The notes under the pieces: model-generated
Databases searched by the model: none
Told to the model about the DNA's origin: nothing
The model's input: only the letters and a program-made list of their open reading frames with translations
NCBI RefSeq assembly: GCF_000723165.1
Contig: NZ_HG322949.1
Location: 4,110,555-4,147,716, forward strand
Direction of reading: 5' to 3'
DNA from: Janthinobacterium agaricidamnosum NBRC 102515 = DSM 9628
GTDB taxonomy: Bacteria > Pseudomonadota > Gammaproteobacteria > Burkholderiales > Burkholderiaceae_D
Length of the DNA stretch: 37,162 nucleotides
Translations under genes and position numbers: made by a program
Part shown: one piece after another, positions 26,402 through 34,622 of the stretch
Layout: each line of letters starts with the position of its first letter
Numbering within the stretch: position 1 is the first letter of the stretch

Positions 26402-26421
26402 CAGCAGAAACCAGCAGAAAC
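26402..26421. repeat. Perfect tandem 10-bp repeat upstream of the pilin operon
   Basis: CAGCAGAAAC occurs twice back to back, about 240 bp upstream of pilV and just past the nrdR stop. It is the only clear pattern in the 266-bp gap between nrdR and pilV. A regulatory role is possible but not shown. Confidence 0.5.
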
Positions 26422-26427
26422 GATCTG

Positions 26428-26889
26428 TCAGGGCTTGCGCGGATGGCCCACTTCGGCGATCGCATCCTGGAACTCGGCCAGGTCTTCGAAATTTTTGTAC
26501 ACCGATGCAAAACGGATATAGGCGATCTTGTCCAGCAACTTCAATTCCTGCATCACCAATTCGCCGATGTAATGGGAATCGACTTCGCGCTGGCCGCTGG
26601 TCAGCAATTTTTCTTCGATCGACGCGATCGCCGTATCGACCGAGGCTGCCGCGACGGGACGCTTGCGCAAGGCCAGCATCAGGCTGCCACGCAACTTAGC
26701 CGCAGCGAACTCCGTCCGGCTGCCATTCTTTTTGACGACGAACGGCATGACAAGTTCAATCCGTTCGTAGGTCGTGAAACGCTTGTCGCATTTGCCGCAG
26801 CGGCGCCGGCGGCGTATGGCATCGCCTTCCTCGGATACGCGCGTATCGAGAACCTGGGTATCGCCGTGGTGGCAGAATGGACATTTCAT
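26428..26889 (-). CDS. nrdR: Transcriptional repressor NrdR
   Basis: NrdR is a zinc-finger and ATP-cone protein that represses ribonucleotide reductase genes according to the dATP/ATP level. The 153-aa product has the zinc ribbon [10 protein letters not shown] and [10 protein letters not shown] (Cys 3, 6, 31, 34) and the ATP cone from about residue 49 ([13 protein letters not shown] onward). The start ATG 26889 is the conserved one. It lies downstream of glyA on the same strand, the common glyA-nrdR order of Burkholderiales, but a probable terminator (26979-27000) lies between. No nrd gene is in the window. Confidence 0.97.
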   Translation of the reverse strand: MKCPFCHHGDTQVLDTRVSEEGDAIRRRRRCGKCDKRFTTYERIELVMPFVVKKNGSRTEFAAAKLRGSLMLALRKRPVAAASVDTAIASIEEKLLTSGQREVDSHYIGELVMQELKLLDKIAYIRFASVYKNFEDLAEFQDAIAEVGHPRKP

Positions 26890-26978
26890 GGGGGCCGATG
26901 ATGCTTCAACAAACTGGTTCAACAAATAGAGCGCGGGCGCCCGGCAAAAGTTTCATGCAGGACGCCCGCGAGCGATAC

Positions 26979-27000
26979 AAAAGCCGGTCGTGCAACCGAC
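26979..27000 (-). terminator. Probable intrinsic terminator after glyA
   Basis: On the minus strand GTCGGT and ACCGGC (one wobble pair) form a 6-bp stem followed by TTTTG. It lies 13 bp past the glyA stop. The stem is short, so some transcription may continue into nrdR. Confidence 0.5.
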
Positions 27001-27012
27001 TGTCAGTCATGC

Positions 27013-28257
27013 TTAAGCGTAGACCGGATGCGCGTCCGCCAATACCTTGACGGCCGCTTTGACGCGCTCGATGGTCGCTGCGTCATGCGGGTTGTCCAGC
27101 ACGTCGGCGATCAGGTTACCGACTTGAATCGCTTCCGCTTCCTTGAAACCACGGGTGGTCATGGCCGGGCTGCCCAGGCGGATGCCGGAGGTCACGAACG
27201 GTTTTTGCGGATCGTTCGGGATGCCGTTCTTGTTGCAGGTGATGTGCGCCGCGCCCAGGATCGCTTCCGCTTCCTTGCCGGTCAGGTTCTTGGCGCGCAA
27301 GTCCACCAGCATCACGTGCGATTGGGTACCGCCCGAAATGATGCGCAAGCCGCGCGCAATCAGGGTCTTGGCCAGTGCATCGGCATTGACCAGCACTTGT
27401 TTCTGGTAGGCGACGAACTCAGGGCTTTGCGCTTCCTTGAACGCCACGGCCTTGCCGGCGATGACGTGCATCAGCGGACCGCCCTGGATGCCAGGGAAGA
27501 TTGCCGAGTTGATCGCTTTTTCGTGCTCGGCCTTCATCAGGATGATGCCGCCGCGCGGGCCGCGCAACGATTTGTGCGTGGTCGAGGTGACGAAGTCGGC
27601 GTGCGGCACCGGGTTAGGATAGACGCCGGCGGCGATCAGGCCCGCGTAGTGCGCCATGTCGACCATGAAGTAAGCGCCGACCGCCTTGGCGACCTTGGCG
27701 AAACGTTCGAAGTCGATGTGCTTCGAGAACGCCGATGCGCCGGCGATGATCAGCTTCGGCTTGCGCTCGTGCGCCAGGCGCTCCATGGCTTCGTAGTCGA
27801 TGTCTTCTTCAGCGGTCAGGCCGTACGAAACGACGTCGAACCATTTGCCGGACATGTTCAAGGCCATGCCGTGGGTCAAGTGGCCGCCTTCGGCCAGCGA
27901 CATGCCCATGATGGTGTCGCCTGGTTTCAGCATGGCGAAGAACACGCCCTGGTTGGCTTGCGAGCCGGAATTCGGTTGCACGTTGGCCGCTTCGGCGCCA
28001 AACAATGCCTTGACGCGGTCGATCGCCAGTTGTTCGACGATATCGACGTATTCGCAGCCGCCGTAATAACGCTTGCCTGGATAACCTTCGGCGTATTTAT
28101 TGGTCAGTTGCGAACCTTGCGCTTCCATTACGGCTGGCGAGGTATAGTTTTCCGACGCGATCAGTTCGATATGGTCATGCTGGCGGGCATTTTCCTTCTG
28201 GATGGCGCTCAACAATTCCGGATCGACGTTAGCGAGGGTGTGATCTTTTGCAAACAT
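27013..28257 (-). CDS. glyA: Serine hydroxymethyltransferase
   Basis: A PLP enzyme that interconverts serine and glycine and supplies 5,10-methylene-tetrahydrofolate for purine and thymidylate synthesis. The 414-aa product starts at ATG 28257 ([20 protein letters not shown]) with GGAG upstream. Family blocks include [49 protein letters not shown] and the PLP-lysine motif [15 protein letters not shown]. The open frame extends upstream to 28530 but overlaps the riboswitch and is not coding. A ZTP riboswitch and promoter precede it, so expression should rise when ZTP signals a shortage of 10-formyl-tetrahydrofolate. Confidence 0.98.
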   Translation of the reverse strand: MFAKDHTLANVDPELLSAIQKENARQHDHIELIASENYTSPAVMEAQGSQLTNKYAEGYPGKRYYGGCEYVDIVEQLAIDRVKALFGAEAANVQPNSGSQANQGVFFAMLKPGDTIMGMSLAEGGHLTHGMALNMSGKWFDVVSYGLTAEEDIDYEAMERLAHERKPKLIIAGASAFSKHIDFERFAKVAKAVGAYFMVDMAHYAGLIAAGVYPNPVPHADFVTSTTHKSLRGPRGGIILMKAEHEKAINSAIFPGIQGGPLMHVIAGKAVAFKEAQSPEFVAYQKQVLVNADALAKTLIARGLRIISGGTQSHVMLVDLRAKNLTGKEAEAILGAAHITCNKNGIPNDPQKPFVTSGIRLGSPAMTTRGFKEAEAIQVGNLIADVLDNPHDAATIERVKAAVKVLADAHPVYA

Positions 28258-28327
28258 GTAAAACTCCAATCGATAAGAGTAACTTGTAGTACTGGTGCAG
28301 TATGGATCGAATGAGGGTAGCCAAGGT

Positions 28328-28371
28328 AAACAGAAAGGCAGCCTCTTCGTACGATTCCATCGTTGGCTGCC
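28328..28371 (-). terminator. Riboswitch-controlled intrinsic terminator in the glyA leader
   Basis: On the minus strand GGCAGCC (28371-28365), the 3' end of the conserved aptamer segment, can pair with GGCTGCC (28343-28337), which is followed by TTTCTGTTT. Because the aptamer and the terminator compete for the same GGCAGCC bases, ligand binding should prevent termination. Confidence 0.75.
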
Positions 28372-28482
28372 CAGGCGAACGGCTGATGAAATCTCACGTT
28401 CCCCGGTGGGTGCCCACCTTTCGCCGGCAGATCCGGTGCACTGTGTGCCGATCATGCCAACTTTTCGCCAGTCACGTGAGAC
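28365..28482 (-). promoter_or_regulatory. ZTP (pfl-motif) riboswitch aptamer controlling glyA
   Basis: The minus strand shows the conserved parts of the pfl/ZTP motif: TCACGTGACTGGCG near the 5' end, CCACCGGGGAACGTG in the middle, and CCGTTCGCCTGGGCAGCC at the 3' end. Helix P1 forms from TCTCACGT and ACGTGAGA. This RNA class binds ZTP/ZMP and is known upstream of glyA, purH and folate genes, so both structure and context agree. It lies about 110 nt upstream of glyA and is directly followed by an overlapping terminator. Confidence 0.9.
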
Positions 28483-28496
28483 GTAATGGAAGTCAA

Positions 28497-28525
28497 ATTG
28501 TATGTTAAGTATATGATTTGAGCAA
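28497..28525 (-). promoter_or_regulatory. Probable promoter of the glyA transcript
   Basis: On the minus strand TTGCTC (28525-28520) and TACAAT (28502-28497) are spaced by 17 bp. The start would be near 28490, some ten bases before the ZTP aptamer. The -35 is poor (three of six), the -10 good (five of six). Confidence 0.5.
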
Positions 28526-28901
28526 GGCAAGCAATCCCAGGGCTATAATCGCTGGCGCTGCGTGGCTGCGTGGCGGCTGAAACAGCAGCGCAGCGGCATG
28601 CAACACCGGCTGAAACGTAAGCGGATGTTACAGCGCTTGGCGTATCGCAACGCATCGGCTTTACTGGCGCGGCGTCATGCGTGGCGTGCAATAAAAACGC
28701 CGCCGGATGCGAATGCAGACTAATATAAGCGTGGCCAGCCCGATTATTCGCCATTCTTAAGTATAAATTAAGTGCAACAAAGTACAACTAAGCGCGCTCT
28801 GCGAAGAGCGGCGATGCGGGGCATAAATGTCCCTCGCAGGCGTCCAACCAATAACAAAATCGCGTAAAATGTTGCTCAATCTCACCACTGGCAAAGTAAA
28901 C
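28526..28901. other. Divergent intergenic region between glyA and ybgC, no gene seen
   Basis: This gap holds no coding frame with family features. A perfect TATAAT reads on the plus strand at 28546-28551, but the nearest TTGAGC (28518-28523) is 22 bp upstream, too far for a normal promoter. A GC-rich part (28555-28700) is followed by an AT-rich part (28735-28790). TAAAAT at 28865-28870 is a possible -10 for ybgC. None of these is secure. Confidence 0.4.
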
Positions 28902-29327
28902 ATGCCTTCTGTATTTACTTTTAACGTCCGTGTCTATTATGAAGACACCGATGCTGGCGGCGTTGTGTATCACGCGAACTATCTGAAATTTTTCGAGCGC
29001 GCCCGCACCGAATGGCTGCGCGCGCTGGGAGTAGGTGGACATGCAATGCGCGAGGATTACGACGCCATGCTGGTTGTCAAGAGCCTGAGCTCGGACTATC
29101 ATGCCCCCGCAAAACTCGACGACGATTTGACATTAACGCTGACCATAGAAAAGCTGGGACGCGCCACCATCCTGTTCGCACAGCAGGCATGGTGCGGCGA
29201 CAGCCTGCTCAATACGGCGCGCGTCAAGATCGGCTGCGTCAGTTCGGCATTGCGCCCACGCGCCTTGCCGGAACAAGTCGCGGCGCGCATGCGTGCCTAT
29301 GTGCCGGAAACGGATGCAAGGGATTAA
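28902..29327 (+). CDS. ybgC: Tol-Pal system-associated acyl-CoA thioesterase YbgC
   Basis: A hot-dog-fold thioesterase, first gene of the tol-pal cluster. The 141-aa product has the active-site motif YYEDTDAGGVVYHANYLKFF (catalytic Asp and the conserved Tyr-His), then ERARTEWLRALG. I chose ATG 28902 (MPSVFTFNVRV) because it places VYYED after ten residues, as in E. coli YbgC; ATG 28869 in the same frame would add eleven. No strong ribosome binding site is seen before either. The protein acts on acyl-CoA or acyl-carrier substrates in the cytoplasm; its link to Tol-Pal function is not understood. Confidence 0.94.
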   Translation: MPSVFTFNVRVYYEDTDAGGVVYHANYLKFFERARTEWLRALGVGGHAMREDYDAMLVVKSLSSDYHAPAKLDDDLTLTLTIEKLGRATILFAQQAWCGDSLLNTARVKIGCVSSALRPRALPEQVAARMRAYVPETDARD

Positions 29328-29416
29328 GCCCCCGCAAACCACCGTCCCGGCAAGCAGCCTCAGCAACACCCTATTGTTCGATTTACCGCCAGAATTAATC
29401 AACCGATTGCCTGCCA

Positions 29417-30106
29417 ATGAACGTCACTCAAGATCTGTCTTTCCTCGCGCTCATCACCAATGCCCATTTGATCGTGCAATTGATCATGGCCTTGCTGTTC
29501 ATCATTTCGCTGACCAGCTGGACCTATATCTTCCGCAAAATGTTCGCGGTGCGCGCGGCGCGGCGCCAGACGATCGAGTTTGAACGCAGTTTCTGGGCCG
29601 GCGGCAACCTGCACGCACTGCACCAGAACGCCAGCGGCAACCGCGCCCAGAGCGGCGCGCTGGCGCGCATCTTCGATGCCGGCATGGGCGAATTCATCAA
29701 AGGCAAGGCATCCTACGGCTCGCGCGAAGCGCTGGACCTCGGCGCGGTGCTGGACGGCGCCCGCCGCGCGATGCGCGCCGCGTTCCAGCGCGAAATGGAT
29801 GTGCTCGAATCGCACCTGGCCTTCCTGGCGTCGGTCGGCTCGGTCTCGCCCTACATCGGCTTGCTCGGCACCGTCTGGGGCATCATGAACGCGTTCCGCG
29901 GCCTGGCCAACGTGCAGCAAGCGACGCTGGCGGCGGTTGCGCCCGGCATTGCCGAAGCGCTGATCGCCACCGCCATCGGCCTGTTCGCCGCGATTCCAGC
30001 GGTGGTCGCGTACAACCGCTTTTCGCACGACATCGACCGCCTGGCTATCCGCTTCGAGAGTTTCGTCGAAGAATTTTCCAACATCTTGCAGCGCCAGTCG
30101 CGCTAA
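29417..30106 (+). CDS. tolQ: Tol-Pal system inner-membrane protein TolQ
   Basis: TolQ forms with TolR the proton-driven motor that energises TolA during outer-membrane constriction at cell division. The 229-aa protein has three membrane segments (about 17-39, 135-155, 170-195). Conserved parts are ASVGSVSPYIGLLGTVWGIM and APGIAEALIATAIGLFAAIP, the MotA/TolQ/ExbB proton-channel signature. The neighbouring tolR, tolA, tolB and pal separate it from the homologous ExbB. The start is ATG 29417. tolR follows after 12 bp. Confidence 0.97.
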   Translation: MNVTQDLSFLALITNAHLIVQLIMALLFIISLTSWTYIFRKMFAVRAARRQTIEFERSFWAGGNLHALHQNASGNRAQSGALARIFDAGMGEFIKGKASYGSREALDLGAVLDGARRAMRAAFQREMDVLESHLAFLASVGSVSPYIGLLGTVWGIMNAFRGLANVQQATLAAVAPGIAEALIATAIGLFAAIPAVVAYNRFSHDIDRLAIRFESFVEEFSNILQRQSR

Positions 30107-30118
30107 CCGGGAGCGCAG

Positions 30119-30556
30119 ATGGCATCCTCATTTTCCAGCAGCATGCGCGGCGGCCGCGGCCGCAAGTTCAAGTCCGAAATCAACGTCGTGCCGTATATCG
30201 ACGTGATGCTGGTGTTGCTGATCATTTTCATGGTCATGCCTTCGTCGAACAACCCGAGCGTGGTGAACTTGCCGAATGCCGAAAAAACCGCGCGTCCGCC
30301 CGACGACTATATCCAGGTGGTGCTGAAGCCGAACGGCGCGCTGTCGATCGGCGTGCAGGGCAAGGACCAATTGGCGCCGGAAACGGCGCCGAACCGCGAC
30401 GCGCTGCTGCGCAAGCTGCGCGTGCTGCATGAAGACCACCCCGAGTTTCCGGTGATGATAGCCGGCGACAAGGACAGTAAATACGACGATGTGATCCAGC
30501 TGATTTCGGAAGCGAAAAAGATGGGCATCAACCGGGTTGGCCTGGCCACCAAGTAA
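30119..30556 (+). CDS. tolR: Tol-Pal system protein TolR
   Basis: TolR is the single-pass partner of TolQ, with a periplasmic domain that can bind peptidoglycan. The 145-aa product has the conserved SEINVVPYIDVMLVLLIIFM around residues 19-38; Asp28 matches the essential membrane Asp of TolR/ExbD. The periplasmic domain includes PVMIAGDKDSKYDDVIQLIS and ends NRVGLATK. GGGAGCG precedes the ATG at 30119. It lies between tolQ and tolA in the operon. Confidence 0.97.
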   Translation: MASSFSSSMRGGRGRKFKSEINVVPYIDVMLVLLIIFMVMPSSNNPSVVNLPNAEKTARPPDDYIQVVLKPNGALSIGVQGKDQLAPETAPNRDALLRKLRVLHEDHPEFPVMIAGDKDSKYDDVIQLISEAKKMGINRVGLATK

Positions 30557-30579
30557 CCATTCAAGCCGAAGATTTCACC

Positions 30580-31602
30580 TTGCAGACGACGAAAAAAGCC
30601 CATGCAGCCGACGGCCCCTATGAGGTTCCGCGAGAAAATAGCCGCTGGCCCGCACTGGGCCTGGCGGCGGCGATGCATGCCGGCCTGTTCTTTTTTTTGT
30701 GGGTAGGCGTGCAGTGGCAAAGTACCGAGCCGGTCGCGGTCGAAGCGGAAGTATGGGATTTGAAAGTCCAGTCCGCCGCCCCGCCGGCGCCGCCGCCAGT
30801 GGAAGCCGAGCCAGCCCCGACGCCGCCGCCAACACCGGTGGAAGCACCGCCGCCACCGCCGCCGCAAGCGGCGCCGGTGGAGCCGCCGGCCGAGACCAAA
30901 CAAGCGGATATCGCACTGGAACGCAAAAAGGCTAAACTGAAGGCCGAGCAAGAGAAACATGCGGAAGAATTAAAGCGCAAGGAACAGCAACGCCTGGAAC
31001 AGCAGGAAAAACAGGATAAACTGGACAAGCTGGAAAAACAGAAAGAAAAAGAAAAGGCGGAAAAAGCCGATAAGGCGGCCAAACTGGCGAAGGAAAAAGA
31101 GAAGGAAAAAGCCGAAGCGAAGGCGGAAGCCGAAGCGGAAGCCAAGGCGGAAAAAGAAGCGGCCGAGAAAAAAGCGGCGGCGGAAAAGGCGGCCAAGGCC
31201 AAACGCGCGGCAGCCGAGCAAAAGGCTGCCGACAAGGCGCGCGAAGCCGAAATGAGCCGCATCACTGGCGCAGTCGGTTCCGGCACCAGCGGCACGGCGG
31301 CCAAATCGACGGCGCCGCGGTCGGACAGCGGCTATGTCGCGGCCATTACCGCCAAGATCAAGAGCAATATCGCGTATAGCGGCAGCACCGATGTGCCGGG
31401 CGCACAGCGCGCGGTGTACAAGATCGAGCAATTGCCAACTGGGGAAATTATTTCAGTCCGAAAGATCAAAAGCAGCGGGATCGCCGCCTACGACAGTGCG
31501 GTTGAAAACGCGATTGCCAAATCGTCGCCGCTACCGAAGAAAAAAGACGGTACGGTCGATCGTTCAATTGAGGCAGTATTCGATATAAAGGACAAACCTT
31601 GA
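30580..31602 (+). CDS. tolA: Tol-Pal system protein TolA (apparent TTG start)
   Basis: TolA spans the periplasm and passes the force of TolQR to TolB-Pal. The 340-aa product has one membrane segment (about 25-46: ALGLAAAMHAGLFFFLWVGV), a Pro-rich stretch (about 68-100), a very Lys/Ala/Glu-rich helical rod (about 108-222) and a C-terminal TonB/TolA-like domain starting near VAAITAKIKSNIAYSG. No ATG or GTG lies before the membrane segment; the only usable start I see is TTG 30580, with GAAG ten bases upstream. The weak start may hold down TolA relative to TolQR. The stop TGA shares one base with the ATG of tolB. Confidence 0.92.
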   Translation: MQTTKKAHAADGPYEVPRENSRWPALGLAAAMHAGLFFFLWVGVQWQSTEPVAVEAEVWDLKVQSAAPPAPPPVEAEPAPTPPPTPVEAPPPPPPQAAPVEPPAETKQADIALERKKAKLKAEQEKHAEELKRKEQQRLEQQEKQDKLDKLEKQKEKEKAEKADKAAKLAKEKEKEKAEAKAEAEAEAKAEKEAAEKKAAAEKAAKAKRAAAEQKAADKAREAEMSRITGAVGSGTSGTAAKSTAPRSDSGYVAAITAKIKSNIAYSGSTDVPGAQRAVYKIEQLPTGEIISVRKIKSSGIAAYDSAVENAIAKSSPLPKKKDGTVDRSIEAVFDIKDKP

Positions 31603-32879
31603 TGTTTACTATAAAAAAACTGAACCACTTCGTCATCTACACCGGGCTGCTGCTGGTCGCCAGTTCGGCGCAGGCCCAGTTGCGGGTTGAAATTTCCGGC
31701 ATCGGCAGCAACCAGATTCCGATCGCGATCGCCGCCTTCGCCGACGAATCGGTGGCCCCGCAACAAATCTCGGCCATCATCAAGGCCGACCTGGAACGCA
31801 GCGGCGCGTTCAAGGTGATCGACACCGACGGCCCGATCTCGGAAACCGCCGACGTCAATTACGGCCAGTGGAAATCGCGCGGCGCCGACGCGCTGGTGGT
31901 CGGCAGCGTGCAGCAGCTGGCCGACGGCCGTTTCGACATCCGCTACAAATTGCTCGACACCGTCAAGTCGGCCCAGTTGTCCGCGCTGGGCCAGGCCGCG
32001 GCGCCCCAATTCACCCGTCTGTCGGCCCATAAAATTGCCGACGACATTTACCAGAAGCTGACCGGCTTCCGCGGCGCATTTGCCACCCGCATCGCCTACG
32101 TCACCCAGAGCGGCCGCGAATACCACCTGGAAGTGGCAGACGCCGATGGCGAAGGCATCCAGGTCGCGCTGCGCTCGAACGAGCCGATCATTTCGCCATC
32201 GTGGTCGCCTGACGGCACCAAAGTGGCGTATGTGTCGTTTGAAAAGAAAAAGCCGATTGTGTACGTGCAAAACCTGGTCACCCGGGCGCGCACCATCATC
32301 GCCAATGAAAAAGGCAGCAACTCGGCGCCGTCGTGGAGCCCTGACGGCAACCACCTGGCGGTGGCGCTGTCGCGCGACGGCCATACCCAGGTGTATACCG
32401 TCAATGCCGACGGCAGCGGCTTGCGCCGCATTTCCAATAGCAGCGGCATCGACACCGAACCACAATACTCTGCCGACGGACAAAGCATTTACTTCACCAG
32501 CGACCGTAGCGGCGGGCCGCAGATTTACCGCATGAGCACCTCTGGCGGCGACGCCAAGCGGGTGACGTTCAGCGGTAACTACAACATCAGCCCGCGCATC
32601 GCATCGGACGGCAAGACACTCGCATATATTTCCCGTCGTGACGGTAACTTCCAACTGTACGCAATGGATCTGGCTAGCGGCCAGGAATTGCGCCTGTCGG
32701 ATAGCACCAACGACGAATCCCCAAGTTTCTCGCCGAACGGGAAATATATTATGTACGCGACCACACTGGGACAGCGCAAGTCGCTGGCCGTGGTGTCGGT
32801 CGACGGACGTGTCAAGCAACGTTTGACTACGCAAGCAGGCAACATCAAGGAGCCCACCTGGGGTCCTTTCATGAAGTAA
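31602..32879 (+). CDS. tolB: Tol-Pal system translocation protein TolB
   Basis: A periplasmic beta-propeller protein that binds Pal and the TolA C-terminus. The 425-aa product has a Sec signal peptide (about 1-25, ending SSAQA) and an N-terminal TolB domain (PIAIAAFADE...). PD40-type propeller repeats follow, recognisable as PSWSPDGTKVAYVS, PSWSPDGNHLAVALS, PQYSADGQSIYFTSD and PSFSPNGKYIMYAT. ATG 31602 overlaps the tolA stop (TGATG). The length is that of E. coli TolB (430). Confidence 0.97.
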   Translation: MFTIKKLNHFVIYTGLLLVASSAQAQLRVEISGIGSNQIPIAIAAFADESVAPQQISAIIKADLERSGAFKVIDTDGPISETADVNYGQWKSRGADALVVGSVQQLADGRFDIRYKLLDTVKSAQLSALGQAAAPQFTRLSAHKIADDIYQKLTGFRGAFATRIAYVTQSGREYHLEVADADGEGIQVALRSNEPIISPSWSPDGTKVAYVSFEKKKPIVYVQNLVTRARTIIANEKGSNSAPSWSPDGNHLAVALSRDGHTQVYTVNADGSGLRRISNSSGIDTEPQYSADGQSIYFTSDRSGGPQIYRMSTSGGDAKRVTFSGNYNISPRIASDGKTLAYISRRDGNFQLYAMDLASGQELRLSDSTNDESPSFSPNGKYIMYATTLGQRKSLAVVSVDGRVKQRLTTQAGNIKEPTWGPFMK

Positions 32880-32909
32880 TACCCTTTCACAACGACCAGG
32901 AGAGAAAAA

Positions 32910-33437
32910 ATGAGTAACTTTAAAAGTTTAGCCTTCATCGCCGCTACCGCAGCACTGGTGTCGGCTTGCAGCACCCCAGTCAAACTGGCTGAAACCCCAG
33001 TGGTCGAGAAAGCACCGGAAAAAGTCGCACCGGCGCCAGTCGTCGACAACCGTCAAGTCAACCCGGTGGTGACGGCTTCGGTCGATCCACTGGACGATCC
33101 AAAAGGCGTACTGGCTAACCGCAGCGTCTACTTCGATTTCGACAGCTACGTCGTGCGCGAAGCCGACAAATCGGTCGTGGAAAACCACTCCGGCTACCTG
33201 AACAGCCACAAGCAACGCAAGATCCTGGTGCAAGGTAACACCGACGAACGCGGCGGCGCAGAGTACAACCTGGCCCTGGGTCAAAAACGTGCTGAAGCCG
33301 TGCGCAAGTCGCTGGTAGCGCTGGGCGTGTCGGATGGCCAGGTTGAAGCCGTATCGCTGGGCAAGGAAAAACCAAAAGCTTCGGGCAGCAACGAAGCGGC
33401 TTGGGCTGAAAACCGCCGCGCCGACATCGTTTATTAA
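32910..33437 (+). CDS. pal: Peptidoglycan-associated lipoprotein Pal
   Basis: An outer-membrane lipoprotein that binds peptidoglycan and TolB. The 175-aa product has a lipobox LVSAC with Cys20 as the lipidated residue. A Pro/Ala/Val-rich linker follows, then an OmpA-like domain with NRSVYFDFDSYVV, VQGNTDERGGAEYNLALGQK and the diaminopimelate-binding pattern ENRRADIVY at the end. AGGAGAG precedes ATG 32910. A strong terminator follows at 33469-33508. Confidence 0.97.
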   Translation: MSNFKSLAFIAATAALVSACSTPVKLAETPVVEKAPEKVAPAPVVDNRQVNPVVTASVDPLDDPKGVLANRSVYFDFDSYVVREADKSVVENHSGYLNSHKQRKILVQGNTDERGGAEYNLALGQKRAEAVRKSLVALGVSDGQVEAVSLGKEKPKASGSNEAAWAENRRADIVY

Positions 33438-33468
33438 TTCACTGCTTGCCGAGTCATAGGCATAATAG

Positions 33469-33508
33469 CGGGGCGGCGCGCGGTGGATACCGCGTCCCGC
33501 CCCGTTTT
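33469..33508 (+). terminator. Intrinsic terminator after pal
   Basis: CGGGGCGG (33469-33476) pairs with CCGCCCCG (33497-33504), with an inner CGCGGT/ACCGCG stem, and TTTT follows. It lies between pal and cpoB, so cpoB may depend on readthrough or its own promoter. Confidence 0.75.
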
Positions 33509-33540
33509 CACATTTTGCCGAACTTTTGAAAGCCCGACCC

Positions 33541-34299
33541 ATGATGACATTTTCCAAAGCCGGCCTCGCCGCCGCCTTGATGGCCGCATTTGCCTGTCTG
33601 CCCCTGCACGCCGGCGCGGCGCTGTTCGACGATGATGAAGCGCGCAAGGCGATCCTGGATTTGCGCAGCAAGTTGGACAACGTCTCGCGCGACCTGAATG
33701 CGCGCATCGACACCAAGGCCGACAAGACCATCACGCTGGACATGATCAACCAGCGCGAACAGACGCTGCAAGACATCGCCAAGCTGCGCGGCCAGATCGA
33801 GGTGCTGGCGAATGAACTGGCGAACACCCAAAAGCGCCAAAAAGATTTCTATACCGACCTGGACGCCCGCCTGCGCAAGCTGGAACCGCGCGAAGTGACC
33901 ATCGACGGCCAGCAAGCGGCGGTCGGCGTGTCCGAGCAAAGTTCCTATGAAGCGGCGCTGGCGGTGTTCAAGTCCGGCGACTACAAGGCGGCCGCCACCG
34001 CGCTCGACACCTTCGTCAAGCGCTACCCGGATTCAGCCTACGCGGCCAATGCCCAATACTGGCTGGGCAACGCCTATTACGCCCAGCGCGACTGCAAGAG
34101 CGCGATCACGGCGCAGCAGCTGGTGGTCAAGAACTACGCCGACAGCCCGAAGGCCGCTGACGCGATGCTCAACATCGCCAGCTGCTATACCGAGCTGAAA
34201 GACAAGGCCAACGCCAAGAAAACGCTGGATGCGCTGATCTCGCGCTATCCTGACTCCAACGCCGCGCAAACGGCCAAGGAACGCCTGCCGAAAAAGTAA
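33541..34299 (+). CDS. cpoB: Cell division coordinator CpoB (YbgF)
   Basis: A periplasmic TPR protein that links Tol-Pal to peptidoglycan synthesis at division. The 252-aa product has a signal peptide (MMTFSKAGLAAALMAAFACL, ending AGA). A coiled-coil region with DLRSKLDNVSRDLNARIDTK (about 33-125) is the trimerisation part. C-terminal TPRs are seen as YEAALAVFKSGDYKAAATAL, AQYWLGNAYYAQRDCKSAIT and ASCYTELKDKANAKKTLDAL. I chose ATG 33541; a TTG at 33526 would only lengthen the signal. It follows the pal terminator. Confidence 0.94.
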   Translation: MMTFSKAGLAAALMAAFACLPLHAGAALFDDDEARKAILDLRSKLDNVSRDLNARIDTKADKTITLDMINQREQTLQDIAKLRGQIEVLANELANTQKRQKDFYTDLDARLRKLEPREVTIDGQQAAVGVSEQSSYEAALAVFKSGDYKAAATALDTFVKRYPDSAYAANAQYWLGNAYYAQRDCKSAITAQQLVVKNYADSPKAADAMLNIASCYTELKDKANAKKTLDALISRYPDSNAAQTAKERLPKK

Positions 34300-34326
34300 G
34301 GCGGGCATAAAAGTGCGGCGCGGCAT

Positions 34327-34355
34327 TTGACAGAAAGCCGTACTGGCCCTATAAT
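34327..34355 (+). promoter_or_regulatory. Consensus sigma-70 promoter of the first tRNA-Lys gene
   Basis: TTGACA (34327-34332) and TATAAT (34350-34355) are both perfect consensus and lie exactly 17 bp apart. The tRNA begins at 34367, twelve bases past the -10, so the leader is only a few bases. Confidence 0.85.
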
Positions 34356-34366
34356 CTTTCTTCTTC

Positions 34367-34442
34367 GGGTCGTTAGCTCAGCTGGTAGAGCAGCGGACTT
34401 TTAATCCGTTGGTCGCAGGTTCGAATCCCGCACGGCCTACCA
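34367..34442 (+). tRNA. tRNA-Lys (anticodon TTT), copy 1
   Basis: 76 nt including an encoded CCA. The cloverleaf has a GGGTCGT acceptor strand pairing with ACGGCCT (two wobble pairs), a D-arm with GCTCAGCTGGTAGAGC, an anticodon loop CTTTTAA with TTT at 34400-34402, and a T-arm containing GGTTCGAATCC. It is preceded by a perfect promoter and followed by a terminator. Confidence 0.97.
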
Positions 34443-34466
34443 CGAATACCGCAGTAGATAAAAGCT

Positions 34467-34498
34467 GGTTGCAAGCTTTGGTTTGCAACCATTTTTTT
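34467..34498 (+). terminator. Intrinsic terminator between the two tRNA-Lys genes
   Basis: GGTTGCAA (34467-34474) and TTGCAACC (34483-34490) form an 8-bp stem, followed by seven T after one A. It should end the transcript of the first tRNA. Confidence 0.8.
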
Positions 34499-34533
34499 AC
34501 TGCAAAGATTTACCGTAGTTGCAGTACATTTTT

Positions 34534-34609
34534 GGGTCGTTAGCTCAGCTGGTAGAGCAGCGGACTTTTAATCCGTTGGTCGCAGGTTCGAATCCCGCAC
34601 GGCCTACCA
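34534..34609 (+). tRNA. tRNA-Lys (anticodon TTT), copy 2
   Basis: Identical over all 76 nt, including CCA, to the copy at 34367-34442. A terminator lies upstream, and I see no consensus promoter between it and this copy, so its transcription is uncertain. The region right after it becomes AT-rich, consistent with a tRNA 3' end used as an integration site. Confidence 0.96.
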
Positions 34610-34622
34610 AGAATTATCAAGG

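Noticed and set aside
27028..28314. Plus-strand frame of 428 codons opposite glyA
   Set aside because: Antisense shadow of glyA that also runs through the ZTP riboswitch; no family signature.
30900..31260. Lys/Ala/Glu-rich stretch as a DNA repeat array
   Set aside because: It is the helical rod of TolA; the codons vary and there is no exact repeating unit.
31488..32834. Minus-strand frame of 448 codons opposite tolB
   Set aside because: Antisense shadow of tolB; composition is typical of reversed high-GC codons.
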